Virus record (IMG/VR): IMGVR_UViG_3300032309_001751
Location: 1-22,839 of that record
Strand: one strand, 5' to 3'
DNA: 22,839 nt
Origin: a virus
Shown here: positions 1-7,804 of the stretch, one piece after another
How the letters are laid out: each line of letters begins with the position of its first letter
Numbering within the stretch: position 1 is the first letter of the stretch
Made by a program: the position numbers and the translations under genes
Notes under the pieces: model-generated
What the model saw: only the letters and a program-made list of their open reading frames with translations
What the model was told of the DNA's origin: nothing
The model's database searches: none

Positions 1-788
1 ATGGGTATAAATGTTTCTATTAGTGGTGGGACCGTTACTTGCGTTATTGGCAATAAATCTGTGGTTGATGGTGAAGGCGGATAGGTAGATGAACTACTGG
101 ATGTTGTCGTATCTATTAGGGGTGTTGATACTTGCGGTAGTGACGATGATGTAGTTGTTGTTTGAAGTGTCGTAGTAGTCAGTTCGCTCGTTACAGGCAC
201 AGTCGTAGAGGGTGCAATGGTAGAAGTGCTCGTCGTTGGGGTCGTGGATGTAGTTGTGGATTCCCATGTTGTTGCCGTTAAGAATGCTTCATCGGGGACA
301 ATCTCCCAGCCTTGATTGTTTATGTTCCAAGCCAACATTATGCAAGTCCCACCACCGTTTTCGTACATCCACAAATCCAATGGCTGATTGCCAGCAGGCA
401 TAGACGACAAATCCATCTCCGTTGCCGAACAACCCTTGTCATCCCAAGTGCCGAACTGTTCTGTCCCAATCTTGATTACCCCACCATCATCTGCAGCTAC
501 CCAAAACTGGATTGTTTCATGCTCGGGAATAATGATTGTGCCAGTCATGTGAACCATGAACATGTCATCGGGACACCCTGTAAGTGGTTCCCCGTCATAT
601 GAACGGTTAATGTTGTTTTCTATTTCTTGATTGCAGATTGGGTATATGTCGTCTGCCATTGTCGGCGGGATTTCACTAATCGAATACGCGATTGATTGCA
701 GTCCTTGTTGTGACTGAGCGTTTGCTGTAGGTGCAAATAGGGCAAATACCGCTACAGGAATAAAAATTAGCCAGCGACTATTTGCCAT
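1..788 (-). CDS. Secreted PA14-domain protein with Thr/Ser-rich stalk (3' end outside window)
   Basis: The frame is open from an ATG at 788 to the left edge: 262 codons without a stop, so the C-terminus is missing. Residues 1-24 look like a Sec signal peptide: an Arg, a hydrophobic core (LIFIPVAVFALFA) and an A-N-A cleavage motif before QSQQ. Residues about 45-170 fit a PA14 domain, a beta-barrel often binding carbohydrate. Signatures are FWVAADDGG (95-103, paired Asp), the YENGGGTCIMLAW stretch (142-154) and WEIVPDEAF (161-169). Residues 172-250 are a Thr/Ser/Pro-rich linker typical of a surface stalk. The gene overlaps the upstream tail gene by 22 bases. An in-frame ATG at 809 would give a longer N-terminus beginning MERNKTG; neither start has a strong ribosome site. 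PA14 assignment is from motif reading. The role could be surface or glycan binding, or superinfection control; the cellular target is unknown. Confidence 0.8.
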   Translation of the reverse strand, partial: MANSRWLIFIPVAVFALFAPTANAQSQQGLQSIAYSISEIPPTMADDIYPICNQEIENNINRSYDGEPLTGCPDDMFMVHMTGTIIIPEHETIQFWVAADDGGVIKIGTEQFGTWDDKGCSATEMDLSSMPAGNQPLDLWMYENGGGTCIMLAWNINNQGWEIVPDEAFLTATTWESTTTSTTPTTSTSTIAPSTTVPVTSELTTTTLQTTTTSSSLPQVSTPLIDTTTSSSSSTYPPSPSTTDLLPITQVTVPPLIETFIP

Positions 789-1099
789 TCCTGTTTTATT
801 TCGTTCCATCCATACATCTTGCCATCTGTTGGTATAGGGGTAGGTGCTTGCCAGTCATGGTTGTTGTCTAAAGTCCAAGAGGAAAATGGTTGTGGCGCAA
901 CAAACACATCTGCATCAGCGTTATAAGTGAAACCAACGCCTGCATACTGTTTGCGAATGTTGTGGTTGTAACTGGTTTGAACCCATGTGCCACCAAGTAG
1001 ATTATGACACCATTCTGCACCGTTGGCTTCGTGTTCGTCTGCGACAACGATTACTCGTAGGACTTTGTTGTTTGAATCTATTTCTGCGAAGTGTGCCAT
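767..1099 (-). CDS. Small tail-associated protein of aquatic phages
   Basis: 110 residues beginning MAHFAEID. The pattern, an N-terminal beta strand (VLRVIVVAD), then LGGTWVQTSYN, IRKQYAGVGFTYNADADVF, a P-F-S-SW motif and a C-terminal YGWNEIKQEWQIV, is one I recognise from many cyanophages and uncultured marine or freshwater phages, where it sits beside tail fibre genes. Its biochemical function is not known; it is probably a virion or fibre-associated protein. There is no signal peptide or membrane segment. It lies 10 bases after the second glycine-rich fibre gene and overlaps the start of the secreted PA14 gene, so it is presumably part of the same late transcript. Start ATG at 1099 has an AAGGAAAC sequence about five bases upstream as ribosome site. 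Confidence 0.8.
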   Translation of the reverse strand: MAHFAEIDSNNKVLRVIVVADEHEANGAEWCHNLLGGTWVQTSYNHNIRKQYAGVGFTYNADADVFVAPQPFSSWTLDNNHDWQAPTPIPTDGKMYGWNEIKQEWQIVAG

Positions 1100-1109
1100 G
1101 TTTGTTTCC

Positions 1110-2006
1110 TTATGCTACGAACGAGAATGTTCCTGTTGAAGTATATGTATGAACTCGGTATGAGCCGACAGTAGTCACAGTTCCACCGACACCGTTGATT
1201 GCCATTCCGATTGGATAACGAACAACAACTATTCCTGAACCACCGTTTGCTCCAAAACCTTCTGAACTAGGAGTGCCTGCGTTACCTCCACCACCGCCAC
1301 CACCAGTATTTGCTGTACCAGCAGTTGCAGTTTTTGCTCCATCGCCAACAGTTTGTGCGCCAGCACCACCACCACCCAAACCGCCATCACCTTTTATCTG
1401 GTTGTTGTTACGGTCTGTTCCACCACCACCACCACCCGAATAATATGTTCCAGTTCCAGTAATAAGGGATAACAAGCCAACACCACCGTTACCTGCTTTT
1501 AATTGCGCTGCATCAGTACCTACTGCGCCAGCACCACCACCACCACCAGGAGGTCTGTCAAATCCACCGCCACCTTGGTCTGTTTTTCCTGTTCCACCAG
1601 CGTTTCCTTCTCCAGAGACTCCAGTTCCTCCAGCCTTGTTGGATGCTGAAGCACCACCGCCACCGCCACCTGAACCGCCGTTCGCACCAACGTCGTTAAA
1701 ACTGTTTCCGCCACCACCGCCAGTAGATGTGATACTGCTAAAAACAGAATTAGAACCGTTGCCACCCAAACCTGGGTTTGTTGTTCCTGATGCCGTACCA
1801 CCCGCACCGATAGTAACCGTGTATGAAGTTCCAACAGTTACAGAAAGAGAACCGACACGCATACCACCAGCACCGCCACCACCACCAGTTGCAGCACCAC
1901 CAGAACCTCCACCTGCGACAACAAGATATTCAACCGTTGGTACAACACCGATTTGCGCTGAAGTTCGTTGAACGTATTGTGAAACTTTTGTTCTACCGCC
2001 ACGCAT
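1110..2006 (-). CDS. Glycine-rich tail fibre / receptor-binding protein, copy 2
   Basis: 298 residues. After a short N-terminal anchor (about residues 1-25) comes VEYLVVAGGGSGG, the standard beginning of the glycine-rich domain found in phage fibres. Long Gly-rich stretches follow (GGGGG runs separated by short Thr/Ser/Asn segments) up to about residue 255, then a conserved end GGSGIVVVRYPIG. A C-terminal beta module follows, GGTVTTVGSYRVHTYTSTGT. In phages such polyglycine-type domains form host-recognition tips; that role is inferred here. The gene is a divergent tandem copy of the gene just upstream and is coupled to it by a TAATG stop/start overlap. The plus-strand proline-rich and minus-strand Leu/Val-rich alternative frames in this region are by-products of the GGN codon runs. 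Confidence 0.85.
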   Translation of the reverse strand: MRGGRTKVSQYVQRTSAQIGVVPTVEYLVVAGGGSGGAATGGGGGAGGMRVGSLSVTVGTSYTVTIGAGGTASGTTNPGLGGNGSNSVFSSITSTGGGGGNSFNDVGANGGSGGGGGGASASNKAGGTGVSGEGNAGGTGKTDQGGGGFDRPPGGGGGAGAVGTDAAQLKAGNGGVGLLSLITGTGTYYSGGGGGGTDRNNNQIKGDGGLGGGGAGAQTVGDGAKTATAGTANTGGGGGGGNAGTPSSEGFGANGGSGIVVVRYPIGMAINGVGGTVTTVGSYRVHTYTSTGTFSFVA

Positions 2007-2938
2007 TAGCCCACCGTCACAGTCGTTGAACCAGTCGAAGTAAACGAATGAATCGTGTACCCACCCGAAGAAGTTACAGTTCCACCACTAACAGAAATAC
2101 CTGCAGATGATGCGTCTGCTGTACGGTAACGGAAAATCACGATACCTGAACCGCCAGCAGCACCACTATAGGTAACACCAGCACCGCCACCTCCACCACC
2201 AGTATTTGCTGTACCAGCAACGGGTGCAACGGGCGTACCATAGTTGCCACCTGCGCCACCTCCACCACTTCCTCCAGCACCGTAACGATTCGTAACATAA
2301 GAACCTCCACCGCCACCACCACCCCTAGTAACAGATGAACCTGTTATAGAACTAGAAAGACCTGCACCACCATCGCCACCGTCATCACCTTGTGTTGGCT
2401 GTCCACCTACCGCGCCAGCACCACCGCCACCACCCATGTTGTAGTTACCAGTGCCATTGAATGTTGCACCACCGTTGTATCCCTGTGTTGGTGAAGCAGC
2501 AACACCACCAGCAACAGATGAAGTTGCACCGTCAGCAGATGCAGTACCACCACCAGAACCACCAGTTTTACCAACGCGACTAGTGCCGTCATCTCTACCG
2601 CCACCACCGCCACCACCAGTAGATGTGATACCAACAAAAGAAGAATCAGAACCAGAAGTTCCACTATTAGGAACGGTGCTTCCTGCACCACCAGCACCAA
2701 CAACAACTGTGTATGTTCCAGCACTAACACTTACTGCTGAAATAAGTTCAGCAGAACCACCACCGCCAGTCGTTTCACCTACAACGGAGTTGCGGTATCC
2801 ACCTGCACCACCACCACCGCCAAAAGTTCCACCACCTCCACCACCAGCAACAATCAGATACTCAACAGTTACAGACGGGTTAATCCAATTCTTTACAGAC
2901 TGACCAGCCCGACTACGGGTATCCCAACGAAGCGTCAT
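2006..2938 (-). CDS. Glycine-rich tail fibre / receptor-binding protein, copy 1
   Basis: 310 residues with the same architecture as the next gene. An N-terminal anchor (WDTRSRAGQSVKNWINPS) is followed by VEYLIVAGGGGGG, Gly-rich repeats with inserted aromatic residues, then GGSGIVIFRYRTAD. A C-terminal beta module closes it (GGTVTSSGGYTIHSFTSTGS). The two proteins align at both ends but differ in the middle loops, as expected for duplicated receptor-binding proteins under diversifying selection. It starts at ATG 2938, nine bases after the stop of the small protein encoded at 2948..3310, and its TAA overlaps the ATG of copy 2. The function as a fibre/adhesin is inferred from composition and position; the host receptor cannot be read from sequence. 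Confidence 0.85.
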   Translation of the reverse strand: MTLRWDTRSRAGQSVKNWINPSVTVEYLIVAGGGGGGTFGGGGGAGGYRNSVVGETTGGGGSAELISAVSVSAGTYTVVVGAGGAGSTVPNSGTSGSDSSFVGITSTGGGGGGGRDDGTSRVGKTGGSGGGTASADGATSSVAGGVAASPTQGYNGGATFNGTGNYNMGGGGGAGAVGGQPTQGDDGGDGGAGLSSSITGSSVTRGGGGGGGSYVTNRYGAGGSGGGGAGGNYGTPVAPVAGTANTGGGGGGAGVTYSGAAGGSGIVIFRYRTADASSAGISVSGGTVTSSGGYTIHSFTSTGSTTVTVG

Positions 2939-2947
2939 GCTTCAACC

Positions 2948-3310
2948 CTACGAAATCTGGTTGACGAAGCCAGTAAGAAGAATCACATCAGCAGTACCAG
3001 CAAACGCCTTTACCACCTTCGTGTTCTGCAAAATCAAACCAGGAACAACCAACACCAAACCAGCCTCAGCAGCAATCGTTAGTTCAATGTTGCCATCAGC
3101 AGCCGTAGCAGTACCCCACTCCAATGTGAGTTTCACAGCCGAAGTAGAAGTGTTATTTGCATATATCCAAATCTCATCAAACAAACCAGCAGTAGTAACC
3201 GTCGTATACGAGGTATGAACCGTCACCGTCGCAGCAGTTGATGTACCTGTGACCTTGATAGCCAAACCATCAGTAGAACCCGACAGTTTCTTTTTTGTAA
3301 ATGTTGCCAT
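2948..3310 (-). CDS. Small beta-rich tail/virion protein
   Basis: 120 residues, rich in Thr, Ala and Val, with alternating hydrophobic residues predicting beta strands (VTVHTSYTTVT, EIWIYANN, VKLTLEWG, GLVLVVPGLIL, ADVILLTGFV). There is no cysteine, signal peptide or membrane helix. The pattern of a short barrel-like protein just before the fibre genes suggests a structural tail-tip or fibre-attachment component, possibly trimeric. That is inference from position and composition; I do not recognise a named family. Start ATG 3310 is preceded by a GGAG sequence (AAGGAGTAATAC) with good spacing. It lies 10 bases after the preceding gene's stop and 9 bases before the next start, so it belongs to the same transcript. 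Confidence 0.7.
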   Translation of the reverse strand: MATFTKKKLSGSTDGLAIKVTGTSTAATVTVHTSYTTVTTAGLFDEIWIYANNTSTSAVKLTLEWGTATAADGNIELTIAAEAGLVLVVPGLILQNTKVVKAFAGTADVILLTGFVNQIS

Positions 3311-3320
3311 GTATTACTCC

Positions 3321-3752
3321 TTAACTAAAAACTTGGACTGGGAGAATTGTTTGGTCGTTGTCGCCAGCGCCACCTGAACCGCCAAGGTTAGCAATCCAAG
3401 TATCGGTGGATACCTTAATGAGTGTGGCTACTTGATATTGAGCCATAGCAAGAGTGGTCGCAAGTGAAGAAATTGTTACACCGCCAGTAGGAGTGATGGT
3501 CACAATTCCTGCGCCGAGGTTAATTACTTGGATTTTCACTCCAATGGCGTAAGCGACAGACGCGTTTAAAGGGACTGTAAGCGTTGATGCCGAGGCGTTA
3601 GACATCGTTACTTGTTTGCCAGCATCGGTAAGGACAAGCGTGTATGAAGTTCCCGTTTGGGTGTTTACATCGTCAGACCATATTGAAGCCTGCAGGGTTG
3701 TCATTTGAGCAGCAGTAAGTACCTGACCAGCGGTGAATGTTTGCCTTGCCAT
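3321..3752 (-). CDS. Tail fibre / minor tail protein with beta-prism-like domain
   Basis: 143 residues. The N-terminus FTAGQVLTAAQMTTLQ is a common start of phage tail fibre or neck-fibre proteins in actinobacterial and aquatic phages. The following part (SYTLVLTDAGKQVTMS, ASTLTVPLNA, GVKIQVINLGAGIVTITPTG, GVTISS) matches the repeated beta-strand pattern of fibre shaft domains, in which a surface-exposed 'DAGK.V.M..ASA.TLTVP' block precedes a 'GAG.VTI.P' block. A Gly/Asp-rich hinge GGSGGAGDND lies near the C-terminus, followed by QTILPVQVFS. It sits between the distal tail protein and the small beta protein; the role as fibre base is inferred. The start is ATG at 3752, with no competing upstream ATG nearby. 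Confidence 0.75.
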   Translation of the reverse strand: MARQTFTAGQVLTAAQMTTLQASIWSDDVNTQTGTSYTLVLTDAGKQVTMSNASASTLTVPLNASVAYAIGVKIQVINLGAGIVTITPTGGVTISSLATTLAMAQYQVATLIKVSTDTWIANLGGSGGAGDNDQTILPVQVFS

Positions 3753-3776
3753 AGTGAATCCGATTGTAGCCGATTG

Positions 3777-5009
3777 TTAGAGCGAGGCGTTGTCTAATAA
3801 ACCAAAAGAACCCGAGTTAAGAATGAGCCCAATTTGTGATAGCGAGCCAAACCTAAAAGTCATGGTGTGCGAACCAGGCACAATCGAGTGGGAGATGCCT
3901 TCCACTAAAACATATTTGGTTACTGTCGCGGGAGTTCCGGTTGTGAACGACCTTGTCACTGTCGCCAAGTCGGTTAGGTCTAGCCCTAGAAGCAGGTTTT
4001 GGTTTGTTCCCGATAGCGCAACTAACTGTTGGCTTAGACCTGTGAACCGAACTTCAGGCTCTTTGTATTGCTGGAGCAAAAGATTGGCGATATCCAGTAC
4101 TTCGGATGTGGTGGCGTTTAAGAGGTCTGATGCTTCAAGGGTCACTGTGTCGTACTTTGCGATGGAAGTCGCGTCTGTGACCGTCTGTGCGCCCCCTGCA
4201 GGGGATGTGGCGACAATACGGTTGTAGATGAGTTCGTCACCCGTCTCAACCTGCAAGGTCATGTACTGGGATGTTGGGGTTCCAGTATCAGAGAAGGTGA
4301 CACCGCCAGTTTGGGCTAGCACGGAATTACGGTCACGGAACTTAAGTGTGTTGTTCTTGGTAGCAAAGAAGTAACCCTGTTCGCTTTTTTCCACTTGGCG
4401 CAAATAACTTAAAGCATCTGTTTGGTCACTCACGGGAAATGCGCCGACAGTGGAAACACCATCGTCAATGCTTACTGCTGTCCCAGTGAAACTAATTTCA
4501 GGCAAGTTGAGGATTGTGGAAACCCGCGAACCCGTTAGTTCCTGTGTTGGGGTAAATGCGTTTATGTTCTGACCTGACAATACCGAGAAAGCGTCAGTGC
4601 AATTAGCAATAGCAATACTGTCATCAGGCAGTTTGTATTCAATGTTCCAAGTGTTTACAAGTCCAGCAAAAGTAAAGATGCCGTTAGTGCTAATGCGAAC
4701 ATACCTACGGGGAATCACATACGGATAGTAAGGCGATGCCGTATTAAGTGGGTCAAAACTGCGTGTCAGATTATTAAAACTGATTGTGGCATTGCCAGTT
4801 TGATATTGGTCTAATTGACGCGACCTACCTCGGTTAATAGAAACACTCGCAACTTCATTAGTGACATCCACAAAGTTAAGGCGACCATCAAGCAAATAAT
4901 ACGGTTGGTTTAATACACCCTTCTCCGTGTCATCAAGCGTGAAACCAATACCGTCATACACGGGTGTCTCATCAAAAACGACCTCAACTTTTTCGGTGAG
5001 TAAAGCCAT
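3777..5009 (-). CDS. Minor tail protein (distal tail / hub type)
   Basis: 410 residues, directly downstream of the tape measure gene with a 2-base gap, the usual place for distal-tail and tail-hub proteins. An N-terminal region with DVTNEVASVSINRGRSRQLD and QTGNATISFNNLTRSFDPLN is typical of actinophage minor tail proteins. It is followed by IPRRYVRISTNGIFTFAGLV, and by AFSVLSGQNI, a hub-like pattern where the protein defines a coordinate frame for the tail tip. A middle part (YLRQVEKSEQGYFFATKNN, LKFRDRNSV) is also shared by that group. The C-terminus (VTKYVLVEGISHSIVPGSH, MTFRFG) is a beta-rich closing domain. No catalytic motif is seen. The product probably forms the ring or hub at the tail tip and connects to the fibre proteins encoded next; the precise subtype (Dit versus Tal) is not certain. 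Confidence 0.8.
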   Translation of the reverse strand: MALLTEKVEVVFDETPVYDGIGFTLDDTEKGVLNQPYYLLDGRLNFVDVTNEVASVSINRGRSRQLDQYQTGNATISFNNLTRSFDPLNTASPYYPYVIPRRYVRISTNGIFTFAGLVNTWNIEYKLPDDSIAIANCTDAFSVLSGQNINAFTPTQELTGSRVSTILNLPEISFTGTAVSIDDGVSTVGAFPVSDQTDALSYLRQVEKSEQGYFFATKNNTLKFRDRNSVLAQTGGVTFSDTGTPTSQYMTLQVETGDELIYNRIVATSPAGGAQTVTDATSIAKYDTVTLEASDLLNATTSEVLDIANLLLQQYKEPEVRFTGLSQQLVALSGTNQNLLLGLDLTDLATVTRSFTTGTPATVTKYVLVEGISHSIVPGSHTMTFRFGSLSQIGLILNSGSFGLLDNASL

Positions 5010-5011
5010 AA

Positions 5012-7804
5012 CTATGCAGATGCAAACACTTTGCCGTTACGGCGTTCGGCAGTTTTAATTGCGTCAATGATTTGTTTACCAAGTTCAACACCATCAGCAC
5101 CCATACCAGCATTAACGGTGATGTAAATGTTGTTTCCACCCATCTTGCTTAGAGGGATTATCGCCTCTGGTCCAGCCTCACCCGCAAGAATTTGTGTTGG
5201 TCGCGTAACAATTCCGCCCTGCGCCATCGCCAAACCAGCGTCTTTGTATTGCTTATATAGAGCAGGGAAAGCCTTGCGAGAATCAACCACAGGAGTTTTA
5301 CTATCTAACGCCTTAGCATTTGGGTGTAACGCATTTACGGCTTCCATAAATGAGCCATATTGCATACCTGGTTTTTTTGCTACCTCAAGAACCGTGTTGC
5401 CAGTAACAATCGCATTACCTGTAGCTGCTTGACCTGCGGTGACTGTTCCGCGTGAAGCAGCAAGTTCCTCTTCAGCCTTCTTTAGTTCATATACAGCGTC
5501 ACGCTGTTTCTGATACGCCTCGGTCTGTTGGTCTGTTGCATTAGTGAAATCCTCTTGCGCCTGTTGCAAATCAGCCAAAGCATCTTTGTATTTATCCGTG
5601 CCTTCTTTAACACCATAAGTAATCTCTTCAAGTAAGGTTTGTTCGGTGGTGAGGTTTGTGGTCGCGTCAGCCTGCGCTTGGATTGCTTCCTCGTTAGCAA
5701 GTTTGGCATTAGTCAAATCATCCTCAGCCTGCTTAATTTGTTGTGCTGTTGGCGTGTTTTTGCGAAGTTTCTTTAGTTCTGCCTCTGCCGTAGCAACCGC
5801 AAATGTGGCATCACGAACACCGAACTTGGATTCGGCGAGTTTGATTTCTGCTTCGCGAATAGCCTGCGCCGATGATTCAGGGTCTAACCGAATATCAGCC
5901 AAGTTCTTTTCTGCGTCAGCGACATCAAAGTTTGCTTGTTCAAGTGCGAACTTCTTTTTTGTTAAACCAATCTCCGCGTCCTCGGTATCTTTTGCGGTTG
6001 GTCCTTCGCGCAAAGTCTTTAGTGCTAGTTCTGCTTCGCGGACTGCATCCACCGAGGACTTAATACCCATGTTTGCTTTAGTGAGGTCGCGTGATGCCTG
6101 GGCGACTTTTGCGGATTGCTTGACCGATTCAGCCGACCCAACTCCATAGCCCTTAGTCAATTTGTTAAATGTGTCCTGTGCTTTAGCAAGTGCTTCTTTA
6201 CTGCGAAGTACCTCTTTGTCGGATTTGATTATTCCAGAATTGGAGTCTTTTAGTGCTTTCTGTGCGCCAGTTAAACCCTGTAAAGAAGTGATGTACTTAT
6301 CAAGTTTCTGTTTAGCGGTTTCAATAGTTGCACCACCGCCCTTAAGTTGCTCATCCTTCTTTTCTTCTTCACCTGTAACTTTTTTTATGACCTTGCCACT
6401 GTTCTCGTATTTAGCGTTTACATCAGCAATCGCCTGAGTGGCTTTTTGCATCTTGGCTTTAGCATTATCGGCAGCATCACCAATACGACCAAACGAAACT
6501 TCGCCAATCATCCCAATAGTGTTGAGGTCTGCACCAAAGAAATTGGCTACACGAATCATCGCGTTAATACCATGCAAAATCATGTTGATTGCTTTAATCC
6601 ACATATTCACCATGAACTCCACATAGCCGATTACTGCGTTAATAATAAAGTTGATGCCTTTGCGGAACCACTCAAACTTCATGTAAAGCGCGATGATGAT
6701 GACTATTACGGCGACGATAGCTGCGACTATTAAACCAAAACTTCCGATGGTCGCAACTTTTACTTCAATGCCAAAGGCTTTAGTTATCGTTGTCGCAAGA
6801 GCCGTACTAATTTGATATGCAACCACAGCAGCCTTAAGCGCAAGTATCGCAGTGACAGCAGCAAGAATAATGTTGCCTTTTGCGCCCATATCAGCCAAGA
6901 AGGTTGTGAACTCTCCAGCAGCATATTTAAGCGCACCACCAAGACCCTTTTCGTTTAGTGCATCTGCGAAGCCTTTTAATCGCGGGATGATTTCATCTTT
7001 TACAAACCCTAAAAGTTTTTGGAACACTGGGATTAGGTATGTGCCTAGTTGAGCGGCGACATCCTCAAAGTTTGCTTTAAGGCTTCGTGTCGTGTTTGCA
7101 ACACCGCTAGCAGTACGCGCATAGTCTCCTTGCGCTAGCGAACTGTCTTTCATAATCAGCGCATAAGCAGCCTGAGATTTAGCAGTGATGTCAAGGTTTC
7201 CCTTGCCGTTATATAAGCCCATGTTAAAGGCTTCTTGTTTTAGTCTTGCATCGTTAATGGCAATGCCATATCTCTTTAGTGGCTCCGCTTCACCTGACAG
7301 TCCCGAACGCAAAGCGAGCAATACATCCTCGGGGTTGGCGTTGTTGAATGATGCAAGGTCGCCAGCCAACTGAACGAGGCTTGTGCTCATTGTCGCTGCT
7401 GAAGATTGACCGACACCGAAGGCTTGAAAGAGATTGCCGTAAGTAGATGTGGCTTCCAATGCTTTTTGTGTGGACATACCGAGCGAGTCGGCAGACTTAC
7501 TAGCGAAGTCGTTAATTACTTTTGATGACTGACCAAAAACCACATTTACTTTTGATTGGCTTTCGGCAAGGTCCGAACCAAACTTGACGAGTTTCCCGCC
7601 AACAGCACCCGCGATACCTGCGCCAACTAGTGCAAACTTCCCGAGTGATTTAACTACATTCGTTACAGCCGAATCGGCGGTACGCATCGCATAAGCAGTT
7701 TTGGCTACACCACCATCAAGTTTCTTGAATGTGGATACAGCCTTGTCAATTCCTTTTGAGTCAAAGGTTGTGACTACAGGTACATTTATCGCGCCACTAG
7801 CCAT
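5012..7804 (-). CDS. Tail tape measure protein
   Basis: 930 residues, the longest protein in the window. The N-terminus resembles classic tape measure proteins (SDLAESQSKVNVVFGQSS, then LVQLAGDLASFNN, LRSGLSGEAEPLKRYGIAI). Residues 311-345 and 350-376 are strongly hydrophobic and 384-412 moderately so, possible membrane-inserting segments used at DNA delivery. Residues about 520-785 are charged helical coiled coil including three imperfect repeats of 40-42 residues (591-713). The C-terminus has GGIVTRPTQILAGEAGPEAI (863-882), a common ending of this family. It overlaps the preceding gene by one base (TAATG). By the usual ruler of about 1.5 angstrom per residue the tail would be roughly 140 nm; that is an estimate. 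No peptidase or lysozyme domain was recognised within it. Confidence 0.95.
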   Translation of the reverse strand: MASGAINVPVVTTFDSKGIDKAVSTFKKLDGGVAKTAYAMRTADSAVTNVVKSLGKFALVGAGIAGAVGGKLVKFGSDLAESQSKVNVVFGQSSKVINDFASKSADSLGMSTQKALEATSTYGNLFQAFGVGQSSAATMSTSLVQLAGDLASFNNANPEDVLLALRSGLSGEAEPLKRYGIAINDARLKQEAFNMGLYNGKGNLDITAKSQAAYALIMKDSSLAQGDYARTASGVANTTRSLKANFEDVAAQLGTYLIPVFQKLLGFVKDEIIPRLKGFADALNEKGLGGALKYAAGEFTTFLADMGAKGNIILAAVTAILALKAAVVAYQISTALATTITKAFGIEVKVATIGSFGLIVAAIVAVIVIIIALYMKFEWFRKGINFIINAVIGYVEFMVNMWIKAINMILHGINAMIRVANFFGADLNTIGMIGEVSFGRIGDAADNAKAKMQKATQAIADVNAKYENSGKVIKKVTGEEEKKDEQLKGGGATIETAKQKLDKYITSLQGLTGAQKALKDSNSGIIKSDKEVLRSKEALAKAQDTFNKLTKGYGVGSAESVKQSAKVAQASRDLTKANMGIKSSVDAVREAELALKTLREGPTAKDTEDAEIGLTKKKFALEQANFDVADAEKNLADIRLDPESSAQAIREAEIKLAESKFGVRDATFAVATAEAELKKLRKNTPTAQQIKQAEDDLTNAKLANEEAIQAQADATTNLTTEQTLLEEITYGVKEGTDKYKDALADLQQAQEDFTNATDQQTEAYQKQRDAVYELKKAEEELAASRGTVTAGQAATGNAIVTGNTVLEVAKKPGMQYGSFMEAVNALHPNAKALDSKTPVVDSRKAFPALYKQYKDAGLAMAQGGIVTRPTQILAGEAGPEAIIPLSKMGGNNIYITVNAGMGADGVELGKQIIDAIKTAERRNGKVFASA
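5666..6034 (-). repeat. Three tandem coiled-coil repeats inside the tape measure gene
   Basis: Residues 591-630, 631-672 and 673-713 of the tape measure protein align as units of 40, 42 and 41 residues. Each starts with AE followed by a Leu-rich helix (AELALKTLRE, AEKNLADIRL, AEAELKKLRK). A Pro-containing break comes next, then a second helix with an AE(I/D) start. This is a protein-level repeat; DNA-level identity is low. It suggests length changes by internal duplication. Confidence 0.6.

Noticed and set aside
312-602. Plus-strand frame of 96 codons near the left edge
   Set aside because: It lies antisense inside the clearly protein-like PA14 gene and has no recognisable pattern.
1250-2830. 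CCACCACC-rich repeats as a possible CRISPR or microsatellite locus
   Set aside because: No regular repeat/spacer spacing; the repetition follows glycine codons in a real protein frame.
1636-2903. Long proline-rich plus-strand frames and Leu/Val-rich minus frames over the fibre genes
   Set aside because: They are mechanical by-products of GGN codon runs in the two glycine-rich fibre genes; no ribosome sites and no protein-like pattern.
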